Shown here: positions 1 to 7,663 of the stretch, piece after piece
Layout of the letters: each line of letters starts with the position of its first letter
Position numbering within the stretch: the first letter of the stretch is position 1
From: an uncultured Desulfobacteraceae bacterium
GTDB taxonomy: Bacteria > Desulfobacterota > Desulfobacteria > Desulfobacterales > UBA2174
NCBI GenBank assembly: GCA_937982505.1
Contig: CALJLV010000148.1
Coordinates: forward strand, 1-22,521
Length of the DNA stretch: 22,521 bases
Direction: 5' to 3'
Notes under the pieces: generated by a model
Seen by the model: only the letters and a program-made list of their open reading frames with translations
Databases searched by the model: none
What the model was told of the DNA's origin: nothing
Program-made: the position numbers and the translations under genes

Positions 1-43
1 TTGACTGACGTGACTGGAGTTCAGACGTGTGCTCTTCCGATCT
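1..43 (+). other. Illumina adapter contamination at contig end
   Basis: Bases 10-43 match the Illumina TruSeq read-2 adapter (GTGACTGGAGTTCAG... ending CTCTTCCGATCT). The nine bases before it may be leftover index sequence. This is not biological DNA. It is fused directly to murJ coding sequence at base 44, so the minus-strand reading frame gains a false tail (QIGRAHV) translated from adapter. The contig should be trimmed to base 44. Confidence 0.97.
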
Positions 44-524
44 GTTCCCGGGCGAACTGGACGGCGGTAAAAAGCCCCCCGGCAAAAAAGAAGAACTGGG
101 CGGGCAGGATGATGCGGGTCATGCGAACCGCCGCCGCGAGCACCGTTTCATCCGTGAGTCCGGGGGCGACCAGCCCCACCAGCAGGGGGCACCAGATTTC
201 AGCGGCCACGATCAGCACTCCCAGCAGGCCGCCGAAGAGACCCAGCAGCGTCCACAGCAGGCGCCAGGCCTCCTCCTGGGCATCGCGCACCAGATAGCCG
301 GTGAACAGGGGGATGAAGGTGACCGAAAGAAACCCCGAAGCCACCACGTGATTGAGGATCTCGGGAATCACGAAGGCCACCTGGTAGGCGTCCACCTGGG
401 CCCCCACCCCGCCGGCGTAGGCGATGACCATCTCCCGCACCAGGCCCATCACCCGGCTGGCGAAGACCGAGCCCATCATGATCAGCGAGGCGATGCCGAC
501 TTTGCGCTGGAGCGATGTGGCCAT
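44..524 (-). CDS. murJ: Lipid II flippase MurJ (MviN family), N-terminal part, cut by contig end
   Basis: MurJ is an inner-membrane MOP-superfamily transporter that flips the peptidoglycan precursor lipid II. About 160 N-terminal residues remain of a family usually near 500-530. Visible are the N-terminal helix with the family motif SRVMGLVREM, which contains the arginines known to be essential in E. coli MurJ, then DAYQVAFVIPEILN and three to four more hydrophobic helices. The start is placed at the ATG at 522-524 (MATSLQRK) because homology begins there. Its Shine-Dalgarno is poor, and the frame stays open upstream to 725 with no MurJ-like sequence. The gene is truncated by the adapter junction at 43/44. 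It lies 205 bases downstream of the kinase-like gene on the same strand. Confidence 0.9.
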
Positions 525-700
525 GGCCGAAGTCTGGCTCCGTTTGGCGGTGTCCGGGGAAAACTGCGCCGTTGCCGGGTCGAAAGGCCCTTTGGAATCG
601 CCGCGGATGCCCACCTCGGCGCCGGCAGGCGATGGTAGCAGAAAGCGCAGGGGATGGCAAAACGGCAATGGCGCCCGCGCACCGGGCATGGGGCCGATCC

Positions 701-720
701 CCGGACCGCCACCGGTCCGG
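701..720 (-). terminator. Hairpin after the kinase-like gene, terminator-like without a T tract
   Basis: A perfect 7-bp inverted repeat (CCGGACC at 701-707, GGTCCGG at 714-720) with a 6-base loop lies about ten bases past the stop codon of the minus-strand gene at 730-1614. No run of T follows, so efficient intrinsic termination is doubtful. It could mark the 3' end of that transcript or lie in the leader of murJ. Confidence 0.3.
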
Positions 721-729
721 AACACGATA

Positions 730-1614
730 TCAAAGCGCCCCGGCCCGGGCGGTGAAGCCGGCCTCCAGGGCCGCCACCCGGCGCTGGCGGACCGGATCGA
801 AAAAGAGGGCGTAATCGGGGTGGCGCGCCAGGATCGAGCGCCCCAGCAATCCGCGCCCGAGCCGCTCCAGGGCCTCCAGGGAGCGGTCCAGAACCGGATA
901 GCCCTTGTCGTCCAGGGGGATTTCCGGACCCCGGACCAGTGGATGGATGTTGTTGATGTCCACCAGCACGATGCGCGGCCCGCGGGTCACCAGCAGGTTG
1001 CGCACCCCGGCCAGATCCGGGACCAGGGCGTCCCCGGTCATCATGGCCCGCACCCGCCGGATCAGTTCCCGGGCCTGGCCGCGCAGACGGCGCTGAAAAT
1101 CGGCGTCCGCCATGCCGGCGCGGTCACCGGTTTCGCGCCGCAGCCGCTCGTGCAGTTCGGCCAGGTAGCCGGGACGCTGGACCTGCCAGGGATCCAGACC
1201 GGTGCCGGCCACGGGATCCTGAAGGCCGCAAAGCAGGATCTCGCGGCGCTGCCCGCGCCGGTAGTCGACGTAAAATTCGCAGGAGCGGGCGATATGCGCC
1301 GGTCCCAGGCAGCGCTCCAGGACCTTGAAACGCCGGGTTTCCCCCAAGGCCTCGGCCAGCGAGGTGAAGCGGCGCCGGAAAATGCGCAGCATCTTGACCG
1401 GACGGGCCCGGGGAAAAAAGGGGACGCCGCCGGCGGCCATCCCCTGGGATTCCAGGATCACCGCCTGGCGGGGCAGCATCTCGAGGATGTGAGAGCGCAA
1501 ACCGCTGCGAAAATGGGGCCTGAACAGGTAGGGGGCGTCGGCGCGGATGAAGTTCAGGGCCACCACGTCGGCGTGGTCCAGGCGCACCCGATCGCGGATG
1601 TCCGGTGAATCCAT
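730..1614 (-). CDS. Uncharacterised protein with protein-kinase-fold-like motifs
   Basis: I do not recognise a named family for this 294-residue, arginine-rich protein without signal peptide or membrane helices. Its pattern resembles bacterial kinase-like folds such as YrbL or lipopolysaccharide kinases. There is an early strand with a lysine (PVKMLRIF, near residue 75), a helix containing EALGETRRFKVLE, a strand and turn before residue 140 (REILLCGLQDP), and a late pair of motifs near residues 208-230: PDLAGVRNLLVT, like a catalytic loop with Asn, then RIVLVDINNI, like the metal-binding DFG strand. This assignment is inference from motif order only. The ATG at 1612-1614 has a good ribosome site (AGGGGAGA on the minus strand). 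It is divergent from dapL and upstream of murJ. Confidence 0.75.
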   Translation of the reverse strand: MDSPDIRDRVRLDHADVVALNFIRADAPYLFRPHFRSGLRSHILEMLPRQAVILESQGMAAGGVPFFPRARPVKMLRIFRRRFTSLAEALGETRRFKVLERCLGPAHIARSCEFYVDYRRGQRREILLCGLQDPVAGTGLDPWQVQRPGYLAELHERLRRETGDRAGMADADFQRRLRGQARELIRRVRAMMTGDALVPDLAGVRNLLVTRGPRIVLVDINNIHPLVRGPEIPLDDKGYPVLDRSLEALERLGRGLLGRSILARHPDYALFFDPVRQRRVAALEAGFTARAGAL

Positions 1615-1693
1615 GATCCGTCTCCCCTGAAGCCGGGCGCCAAAGTCCGGGGGCCCCGGTCGGGCCGGCCGGGCGCATCCTGCCGTTGCGGGG

Positions 1694-1722
1694 TTGCATT
1701 CACCCGGCGAACCCTTTATCTA
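1694..1722 (+). promoter_or_regulatory. Weak candidate sigma-70 promoter for dapL
   Basis: TTGCAT (1694-1699) and TATCTA (1717-1722) are 17 bases apart in the 203-bp divergent gap before dapL. The -10 match is only partial, so this is a tentative call. The region up to the start codon carries a GAGGAAG ribosome site at about 1806-1812. Confidence 0.25.
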
Positions 1723-1817
1723 TCGTCTGCAACCGTTAGCCCGGTCGTCTCGCCGTTTCTGGCCGCCCGGGGGCCAAACGGGAGGCGACAGCCATCAACC
1801 CAGCCGAGGAAGCGTCC

Positions 1818-3041
1818 ATGATCCGCATCAACGACCACTACCGCAAACTTCAATCCTCGTACCTTTTTTCCGAAATCGCCAAGCGCGTCAACGCCTTTCA
1901 GGCGGCCCATCCCCAGCGGGACCTCATCCGCCTGGGGATCGGCGACGTGACCCGGGCCCTGCCGCCGGCCTGTGTGACCGCCTTTCACCAGGCGGTGGAC
2001 GAAATGGCCGACGACGCCACCTTCCGCGGCTACGGCCCGGAACAGGGCTATCCCTTCCTGCGCGAGGCCGTGGCCCGGGAAGACTTCCAGGCCCGGGGTG
2101 CCCAGATCCATCCCGACGAGATCTTCATCAGCGACGGGTCCAAGTGCGACACGGGCAATTTCCAGGAGCTGTTCGCCGCCGACATCCGCATCGCCGTGCC
2201 CGACCCGGTCTACCCGGTCTACGTGGACACCAACGTCATGGCCGGCCGCACCGGCCACTTCACCGGCGGCCGCTACCCGGGGCTGGTCTACCTGGAAGGC
2301 CGCCGTGAAAACGGGTTCGTCCCGGACCTGCCCCAGGAGGCGGTGGACCTGGTCTACCTCTGCTTTCCCAACAATCCCACCGGCGCCACCATCGACCGGG
2401 CCGGCCTGGCGGCCTGGGTGGACTGGGCCCGCCGGCACAAGGCCCTGATCCTCTTCGACGCGGCCTACGAGGCCTTCATCCGCGACGACGCCCTGCCCCG
2501 CTCGATCTTCGAGATTCCCGGGGCCCGCGAGGTGGCGGTGGAGTTCCGCAGCTTTTCCAAGACCGCCGGGTTCACCGGCACCCGCTGCGCCTTTACCGTG
2601 GTGCCCCGAGAATGCATGGCCTATGCGGACGACGGCACCCCCGTATCGGTCCACGGCCTCTGGCTGCGGCGCCAGTCCACCAAGTTCAACGGCGTCTCCT
2701 ACCCTGTCCAGCGGGCCGCGGCGGCGGTCTACGCCCCAGAGGGCCGCCGCCAGGCCCGGGACCTGGTCGCCGGGTACCTGGCCAACGCCGAGAGGATCCG
2801 CCAGGCCATGGAGAACCTGGGCTTCGCCTGCTGCGGCGGGGTTCATTCCCCCTACGTCTGGGTCGACGCCCGGCGCGACGCCTGGGAATTTTTCGACCTG
2901 CTGCTCAACCGCGCCGGAGTGGTCTGCACCCCGGGGACGGGATTCGGCCGCTGCGGCGAGGGCTTTATCCGCATCAGCGCCTTCAACAGCCCGCAGAAGG
3001 TCGCGGCGGCCCTGGAACGCATCCGGGCGGCGTTGACCTGA
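1818..3041 (+). CDS. dapL: LL-diaminopimelate aminotransferase
   Basis: This PLP-dependent fold type I aminotransferase makes LL-diaminopimelate directly from tetrahydrodipicolinate and glutamate, bypassing the DapD/C/E acylated route to meso-DAP and lysine. The 407-residue length and nearly every block are typical of DapL: LQSSYLFSEIAKRVNAF at the N terminus, IRLGIGDVT, the FRGYGPEQGY segment, SDGSKCDTGNFQE, DPVYPVYVDTNVMAGRTG, CFPNNPTGAT, the PLP lysine K248 in FRSFSKTAGFTGTRC, and CTPGTGFGRCGEGFIRISAF near the end. ATG 1818 is preceded by GAGGAAG. A flavoprotein gene follows 21 bases later and is probably cotranscribed. The decarboxylase for the last lysine step lies about 4.6 kb downstream. 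Confidence 0.96.
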   Translation: MIRINDHYRKLQSSYLFSEIAKRVNAFQAAHPQRDLIRLGIGDVTRALPPACVTAFHQAVDEMADDATFRGYGPEQGYPFLREAVAREDFQARGAQIHPDEIFISDGSKCDTGNFQELFAADIRIAVPDPVYPVYVDTNVMAGRTGHFTGGRYPGLVYLEGRRENGFVPDLPQEAVDLVYLCFPNNPTGATIDRAGLAAWVDWARRHKALILFDAAYEAFIRDDALPRSIFEIPGAREVAVEFRSFSKTAGFTGTRCAFTVVPRECMAYADDGTPVSVHGLWLRRQSTKFNGVSYPVQRAAAAVYAPEGRRQARDLVAGYLANAERIRQAMENLGFACCGGVHSPYVWVDARRDAWEFFDLLLNRAGVVCTPGTGFGRCGEGFIRISAFNSPQKVAAALERIRAALT

Positions 3042-3062
3042 AGCGGCCGGCGGGACAGATCC

Positions 3063-4571
3063 ATGAACGCCACTGCGGCTGGGCATTATGATCTGGCGGT
3101 CATCGGCTGCGGGCCGGGAGGCTTTGCCGGCGCCATGCGGGCCATGGACCTGGGCCGGCGGGTCTGCGTCATCGAGGCCGCGCAGATCGGGGGAGCCGGG
3201 GTCATGTGGGGGGCCCTGGCCTCCAAGACCCTGTGGGAGCTGGCCAAGGACTACGACGTGGCCCGCAAGCGGGACCGCGGCTACCGGGCGGCCCGGCTGA
3301 GCGTGGACTACAGCGCGGTGCGGAACGTCGTCATGGCGGCCGTGCGCGAGCGCCAGGCACAGATGCGCCGACAGCTCGAGACCTTCTCGGCCGCGGGCCG
3401 CCCGGCCGGCTGCCCCGGCGTGACCCGCCTGCGCGGTCATGCCCGCTTTGTCGATCCCGGCCGGTTGGAAGTCTTGTCCGCGGGGAACCGGCGCACCGAG
3501 GTCACGGCCGAGCGCTTTCTCATCGCCACCGGATCGCGGCCCCGGCGCCTGGCGCAGATCCACTGCGACCAGCAGCGGGTCCTGGACTCCGACGGGGTCC
3601 TGCGCCTCAAGGCCTTTCCCCGGCGCCTGGTGATCGTCGGGGCTGGAATCATCGGCTGCGAGTATGCCACCATCTTTTCCAATTTCGGCCAGACCCGGGT
3701 CGATCTGGTGGACAGCGCCGAACGCATCATCCCCTACGAAGACGAGGACGTCAGCGACTTCGTCAACGCCAGCCTCACGGCCGACGGGGTTCGAATCCTG
3801 CATTCGGCCGTTCTGGACCGCGTCCACCAGGGCCCCGACGGGCTCCAGGTGGTCTTGAAGGTCGCCGGCGGCCGGCGCCGGACCATCGGCGCCGACGCCC
3901 TTCTGGTGGCCGTGGGCCGCAAGCCGCGGCTGGACGACCTGGGGCTGGAAACGGCGGGAATCGTTCCCGACGCGCGCGGTTTTCTCGAGGTGGACGCCGA
4001 CGGCCGGGTGGCCGGCCGGATCTATGCCTGCGGCGATGTCACGGCCCATCCGGCCCTGGTCAACCTGGCCGAGATGGAAGGCCGCCACGCGGTGGAGGCC
4101 ATGTTCGGCGTTTCGCACCGGCCCCTGTCCTACCGCAACATGAGCACCGTGATGTTCTTTAAGCCGACCCTGGCTGCGGTGGGCCTCAACGAAAAGGACT
4201 GCCAGCGGCGCACAATCGCCTACCGCGTGGCCTGCCTCTCCCTGGCCCTGCTGCCCCGGGCCATCGCCATGCGCGCCACCCGAGGGTTCGTCAAGATCAT
4301 CGCCGCGGCCGACGGGGGCCAGAAGATCCTGGGGATGCGGGCCGCCGGCCCCCAGGCCTCCAACACCATCATGAGCGTGGCCATGCTCATCGACCAGGAC
4401 CGGGGGATCCACGACGTGCTCAGATCCCTCTACCCTCATCCCACCATGTCCGAGGCCATCCAGGAGTGCCTGCGTCTGCTCGCGGGAACCTCGATCTACA
4501 AGCCCGAGGCCTTTCCTGACCTTTTGCGCCTGCGCAGCTGGGACCCGGACCGCGGCTACCGGGAAGGATAG
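3063..4571 (+). CDS. FAD/NAD-dependent flavoprotein of the disulfide-reductase family, lacking the redox-active cysteines
   Basis: The 502-residue protein has the full layout of dihydrolipoamide dehydrogenase, mercuric reductase and soluble transhydrogenase. It has an N-terminal FAD site (AVIGCGPGGFAGA), an NAD(P) site (VIVGAGIIGCEYATIF, near residue 190), the second FAD motif (YACGDVTAHPAL, near 325), and a C-terminal dimerisation domain with H459 and E464 (HPTMSE). Where family members carry GGTCLNVGCIPSK, residues 43-55 read GGAGVMWGALASK, so both cysteines (positions 46 and 51) are replaced by Gly and Ala. It therefore cannot do disulfide chemistry as dihydrolipoamide dehydrogenase does. 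The Trp in this segment recalls SthA-type transhydrogenase (HWG). Hydride transfer between nucleotides or to another acceptor is inferred. It follows dapL closely and its substrate is unknown. Confidence 0.88.
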   Translation: MNATAAGHYDLAVIGCGPGGFAGAMRAMDLGRRVCVIEAAQIGGAGVMWGALASKTLWELAKDYDVARKRDRGYRAARLSVDYSAVRNVVMAAVRERQAQMRRQLETFSAAGRPAGCPGVTRLRGHARFVDPGRLEVLSAGNRRTEVTAERFLIATGSRPRRLAQIHCDQQRVLDSDGVLRLKAFPRRLVIVGAGIIGCEYATIFSNFGQTRVDLVDSAERIIPYEDEDVSDFVNASLTADGVRILHSAVLDRVHQGPDGLQVVLKVAGGRRRTIGADALLVAVGRKPRLDDLGLETAGIVPDARGFLEVDADGRVAGRIYACGDVTAHPALVNLAEMEGRHAVEAMFGVSHRPLSYRNMSTVMFFKPTLAAVGLNEKDCQRRTIAYRVACLSLALLPRAIAMRATRGFVKIIAAADGGQKILGMRAAGPQASNTIMSVAMLIDQDRGIHDVLRSLYPHPTMSEAIQECLRLLAGTSIYKPEAFPDLLRLRSWDPDRGYREG

Positions 4572-4580
4572 CGCCTGTCC

Positions 4581-4603
4581 GAGGCCCCAGACCGCCTCTT
4601 TTT
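4581..4603 (+). terminator. Rho-independent terminator after the dapL operon
   Basis: GAGGC (4581-4585) pairs with GCCTC (4594-4598) around an 8-base loop and is followed at once by five T (4599-4603). It starts ten bases past the stop codon of the flavoprotein gene and faces the convergent universal stress protein gene. The stem is short, but position and T tract fit an intrinsic terminator. Confidence 0.6.
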
Positions 4604-4666
4604 GCAGCATCCGGGCAAACCGCGGATCCGCCGTGATCAGCCGCTGCCATGAGGGCGGCCGATCGG

Positions 4667-5137
4667 CTAGTTGACGATCAACACCGACTGCTCCCTGGCC
4701 AGGGCCAGGATCTTCTGGGACGTGCTGCCGAGGAAGAACTCGCGTACCGCCGACTGGCCCCGGCGCCCGAGCACGATGAGATCGTAGCCGTCGGCGGCCT
4801 CGGCCAGAATGTCCCGGGCCACGCCCTTTTTCTTTTTCTGGGATTTGAGCGTGATCTGCGGAGAGGAAAATCCCGCCGCCAACAGGCGCTTCCGGCCGGC
4901 CTCGAGGGCCTGGTCCACCACCTGCTGCTTGCGGTTTTCCAGCTCGCAAAAGCTGGCCTGCTGGGCCTTGAAATAGGGGGTCAGCTCGGGGGACTGCATC
5001 TCGCACAGGGCCGCCGTATCGGGGATGACGGCCATGAGGGTCACCTGGTGCGCCGGGGAGAAGTGGCGCGCCACGTACTCCACGGCGCGCATGGCGTTTT
5101 CCGATTCGTCGCAGGCAATGAGGATCTTCTGGGTCAT
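4667..5137 (-). CDS. Universal stress protein (UspA family)
   Basis: This is a 156-residue single-domain Usp, a cytoplasmic nucleotide-binding protein usually induced under stress or energy limitation. It begins KILIACDESENAMRAVEYV, the first strand with the conserved Asp. It ends with the ATP-binding signature G-x2-G-x9-G-S/T (G124, G127, G137 in GRRGQSAVREFFLGST) and the terminal strand SVLIVN. The ATP-binding signature suggests the UspFG/MJ0577-like type rather than the non-binding UspA type. A lysine run (QKKKKG) near residue 100 is unusual. The ATG has an AAGGAG ribosome site eight bases upstream. It lies just downstream of the radical SAM gene on the same strand with an 81-base gap, so cotranscription is possible. 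It is convergent with the flavoprotein gene. Confidence 0.93.
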   Translation of the reverse strand: MTQKILIACDESENAMRAVEYVARHFSPAHQVTLMAVIPDTAALCEMQSPELTPYFKAQQASFCELENRKQQVVDQALEAGRKRLLAAGFSSPQITLKSQKKKKGVARDILAEAADGYDLIVLGRRGQSAVREFFLGSTSQKILALAREQSVLIVN

Positions 5138-5218
5138 GGCGGATTCTCCTTGATGGGGTTGGAAAAATGCAGGTCATGGGCCCCGGGCGGACGCGTCCGC
5201 GGCCGGTGCCGACGCAGG

Positions 5219-6919
5219 TCAAGGGCTGTCTGGGGCTCGAAGACCCAGCGCCCGCAGGCAGATGGCACGAAACTTTTCCGCATGGGGCGCGTTGCCCAGG
5301 GAATCCAGGAGCTCCAGGGCCTGCCGGAAATCGCCGGCGTTCATCCGGCTGACCGCCAGACAGAGCCGGATCTGGCCGTCGTTCGGAAACTGCCGCAGCC
5401 CGGTCTCCAGAACGGCGATGCTCTCGGCGGTTTGCCGCCGCTGCTGGAGCAGCATTCCCAGACCGAGGCTGGCCCGGGCATCGGGGGCCAGGGCCAGGGC
5501 CCGCCGGTAGAGAGCCTCGGCCACCGCGGCGCTTTCGGGGATCTGGGGCCGGCGGGCGTAGTCGCCCTGGTGAAAGGTAAGGGCCAGGCGGGAGAGGAAA
5601 TCGGCCTGCAGCCCAGCCAGCGCCGGATCCACTCCTAATCTAAGGCCGAGGGCGTAGGCCGGCAAGCGGCCGTAAAAGTGGCGCCGCAGGGTGCGGCCGA
5701 ATTCCAGCACCTGGTCGCGGGTCAGGGCCGGGTCGGTTTCGTAGTAGAGGATGTCCTCGATCCGCTGCAGCCAGATGGCGTCGGTAGCACCGGTGCGCCG
5801 CTGGAAATCGGCGTAGAGGGCCGTTCCGGGAAACAGGTCCAGAACGTAGAAGATGGCCGCCAGAGGGGCGATGGCGTCCATCAGGGCCAGGGTCTGGTCG
5901 ATGGTCGCCCGGCTTTCGCCGGGGCAGCCGTAGATGAAATAGGCCCGGGCCAGGATCCCGCAGCCGGTGGCCAGAGCGAAGGCCGTGCGGATGGCGTCCT
6001 CGCCGATATCCTTGCACAGAAGGCGGCGCACCGCGGGCGACCCGCTCTCGATCCCGAAGCTGATCTGGACGCATCCGGCCCGGCGCATCCAGGTCAGGGT
6101 TTCGGCGTCCACGCAGTTTACCTTGCTGATGGCCACCCATGTGATCTTCAGGTCCCGCTCCAGGATGCGGCGGCACACGGCCTGGACCCGGCGCCGGCTC
6201 AGGGTGAAGGTGTCGTCGCAAAAGTAGAAAAAAGTGATCCCCCGCCGGTAGAGCCGCTCGATCTGATCCACGACATAATCGGCCGAATGGAAGCGCACCC
6301 GCCGGCCCCAGAAGCGCGGCGATCCGCAAAAGGTGCAGCGGCCCGGACAGCCGCGGGTCATGGCCAGGTGCTGGAAGTCGAAGTAGCGGGCCGGATCCGG
6401 GAGCCGGTCCAGACGGGCCAGGCGCCGGGGCGGGGCCGTGAGCAGCGGTTTGCCCTCCCGGCGCAGGGCCAGCCCGGGAAGCCGGGCGGGCAGCCCCCCG
6501 CTGCGCTCCAGGTGGCGGACCATGGCCAGCAGGGTCTCTTCCCCCTCGCCCACCACCACGGCGTCGATCTCCTCGAAATGGGCCAGCAGATGCTCCCAGA
6601 GGAAGCTGGCGCCGATCCCGCCCAGGACCACCGTGGCCCGGGGCAGGTGGCGGCGCACCAGGCGGGCGATGTCGATGGCGCCCCAGCGGTTGGCGTGCAG
6701 CACGGAAAGACCCACCAGGTCCGGTTCCAGGGCTTCCAGCTCCCGCGCCATGGCCGCATCCTGGCCGCCCCGGTCATGCCAGTTGAGGATCTGCACCGCG
6801 TAGCCGTGGTGGCGCAGCACGGCCCCCAGGTAGTACAGGCCCATGGGCACGGCGGCCACCTCCTCGGCCCCGTGGATCCGCGCTTCCAGAAAATAGGGGT
6901 AGATCAGTACGATTTTCAT
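5219..6919 (-). CDS. B12-binding-domain radical SAM protein with C-terminal TPR repeats
   Basis: The 566-residue protein has three parts. Residues 1-150 form a cobalamin-binding-like Rossmann domain (KIVLIYPYF, YLGAVLRHHGY, VGLSVLHANRWG, VVLGGIGAS, VVGEGEETL). Residues 180-400 are a radical SAM barrel with the [4Fe-4S] cluster motif CPGRCTFC (C191, C195, C198), FYFCDDTFT, QISFGIESG and YFIYGCPGES. From about 440 to the end are TPR-like helical repeats (EALYRRALALAPDARASLGLG and two more units). Relatives in this class methylate or rearrange unreactive carbons in lipids, bacteriochlorins or secondary metabolites. The substrate cannot be read from the sequence, and no biosynthetic partner is adjacent. 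The classic DxHxxG cobalamin ligand motif is not obvious, so cobalamin binding is uncertain. Confidence 0.9.
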   Translation of the reverse strand: MKIVLIYPYFLEARIHGAEEVAAVPMGLYYLGAVLRHHGYAVQILNWHDRGGQDAAMARELEALEPDLVGLSVLHANRWGAIDIARLVRRHLPRATVVLGGIGASFLWEHLLAHFEEIDAVVVGEGEETLLAMVRHLERSGGLPARLPGLALRREGKPLLTAPPRRLARLDRLPDPARYFDFQHLAMTRGCPGRCTFCGSPRFWGRRVRFHSADYVVDQIERLYRRGITFFYFCDDTFTLSRRRVQAVCRRILERDLKITWVAISKVNCVDAETLTWMRRAGCVQISFGIESGSPAVRRLLCKDIGEDAIRTAFALATGCGILARAYFIYGCPGESRATIDQTLALMDAIAPLAAIFYVLDLFPGTALYADFQRRTGATDAIWLQRIEDILYYETDPALTRDQVLEFGRTLRRHFYGRLPAYALGLRLGVDPALAGLQADFLSRLALTFHQGDYARRPQIPESAAVAEALYRRALALAPDARASLGLGMLLQQRRQTAESIAVLETGLRQFPNDGQIRLCLAVSRMNAGDFRQALELLDSLGNAPHAEKFRAICLRALGLRAPDSP

Positions 6920-7101
6920 TATCCCGGGCCTCTCGACGGCGCACCTCCGGTGACGGGTGTCCCCTTCATACCACAGGCGCCCGCCGCGGCCAAACCGGTC
7001 GATGGCGCGCCGGGGGCGGGGCAGCCGTTGGGCGCACCGGGGAAGAGCACGGAGTCGGGTTCAGCGCCTGGCCCGGACTCCGACTCGAGCGCTGCGAAGA
7101 A

Positions 7102-7168
7102 TATAATTCGGCGATTTCCTGTTTGAGGAGAATTTTATATTGACAACTACCGTTTCCTGGCGTACTCA
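7102..7168 (+). promoter_or_regulatory. AT-rich promoter region upstream of the lrp-lysA pair
   Basis: The gap between the divergent radical SAM gene and the Lrp regulator contains an AT-rich patch with a perfect TATAAT (7102-7107) lacking a good -35. It also holds a perfect TTGACA (7140-7145) with a weak TACTCA 17 bases downstream (7163-7168). Either could drive the lrp-lysA operon. An Lrp-type regulator usually binds its own upstream region, so the patch is also a likely operator. This is tentative. Confidence 0.4.
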
Positions 7169-7193
7169 TCCGCCCTGTGAGCAAAGGACCCCC

Positions 7194-7661
7194 ATGCTGG
7201 ACGACATCGACCTTGCCATTTTGAAGATTCTCCAGGAAAAGGCCCGCATTCCCAACGTGGAGGTGGCCCGCCAGGTGGGCATGGCCCCTTCGGCGGTCCT
7301 GGAAAGGATCCGCAAACTGGAGCGCCAGGCGTACATCGACGGCTACGAGGTGCGCCTCAACCCCGAGCGCTTCGGCCGCCGCCTGGTGGCCTTCGTCACC
7401 GTGACCACGGCCGGCCCCGAAGCCGAACCGGTCACCGGCCGGCGTCTGGCCGCCATTGCCGAAGTCCAGGAAGTCCATTTCGTGGCCGGCCAGGACAGCT
7501 ACCTGGTCAAGGTGCGCTGCGCCGACACCCGGGCCCTGGACCGGCTCCTGCGCGAAAGGATCGCCACCCTGGACGGGGTGGTGGCCACGCGCACGGCCAT
7601 CGCCCTGACCACGCTGAAAGAAACCGCCCGCATTTTTATCGACGACGAGGAGGCCCCCTGA
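7194..7661 (+). CDS. Lrp/AsnC family transcriptional regulator
   Basis: This is a feast/famine regulator of about 155 residues. An N-terminal winged helix-turn-helix (DDIDLAILKILQEKARIPN then VARQVGMAPSAVLERIRKLE, residues 2-47) is followed by a RAM ligand domain (FVTVTTAG, VHFVAGQDSYLVKVRC). I chose ATG 7194 because the protein family starts there and AAAGGA lies five bases upstream. The frame is open from a TTG at 7140, but the 18 extra residues look non-homologous. Its stop is two bases from the decarboxylase start codon, so the two are translationally coupled. The likely ligand is an amino acid such as lysine or diaminopimelate (inference from context). Confidence 0.93.
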   Translation: MLDDIDLAILKILQEKARIPNVEVARQVGMAPSAVLERIRKLERQAYIDGYEVRLNPERFGRRLVAFVTVTTAGPEAEPVTGRRLAAIAEVQEVHFVAGQDSYLVKVRCADTRALDRLLRERIATLDGVVATRTAIALTTLKETARIFIDDEEAP

Positions 7662-7663
7662 CC

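Noticed and set aside
3063..4571. Calling this gene lpdA or merA
   Set aside because: The two redox cysteines that define those enzymes are replaced, so their reactions are not supported.
4572..4666. Protein-like minus-strand peptide (LITADPRFARMLQKEA) beyond the stress protein gene
   Set aside because: It is short, separated from the stress protein by a stop codon, and overlaps the dapL-operon terminator. It is too little to call a gene remnant.
1716..5222. Minus-strand open frame of 1168 codons
   Set aside because: It lies antisense to dapL and the flavoprotein gene, both strongly conserved, and crosses the universal stress gene in another frame. Its glycine, histidine and aspartate-rich composition is typical of shadow frames in GC-rich DNA.
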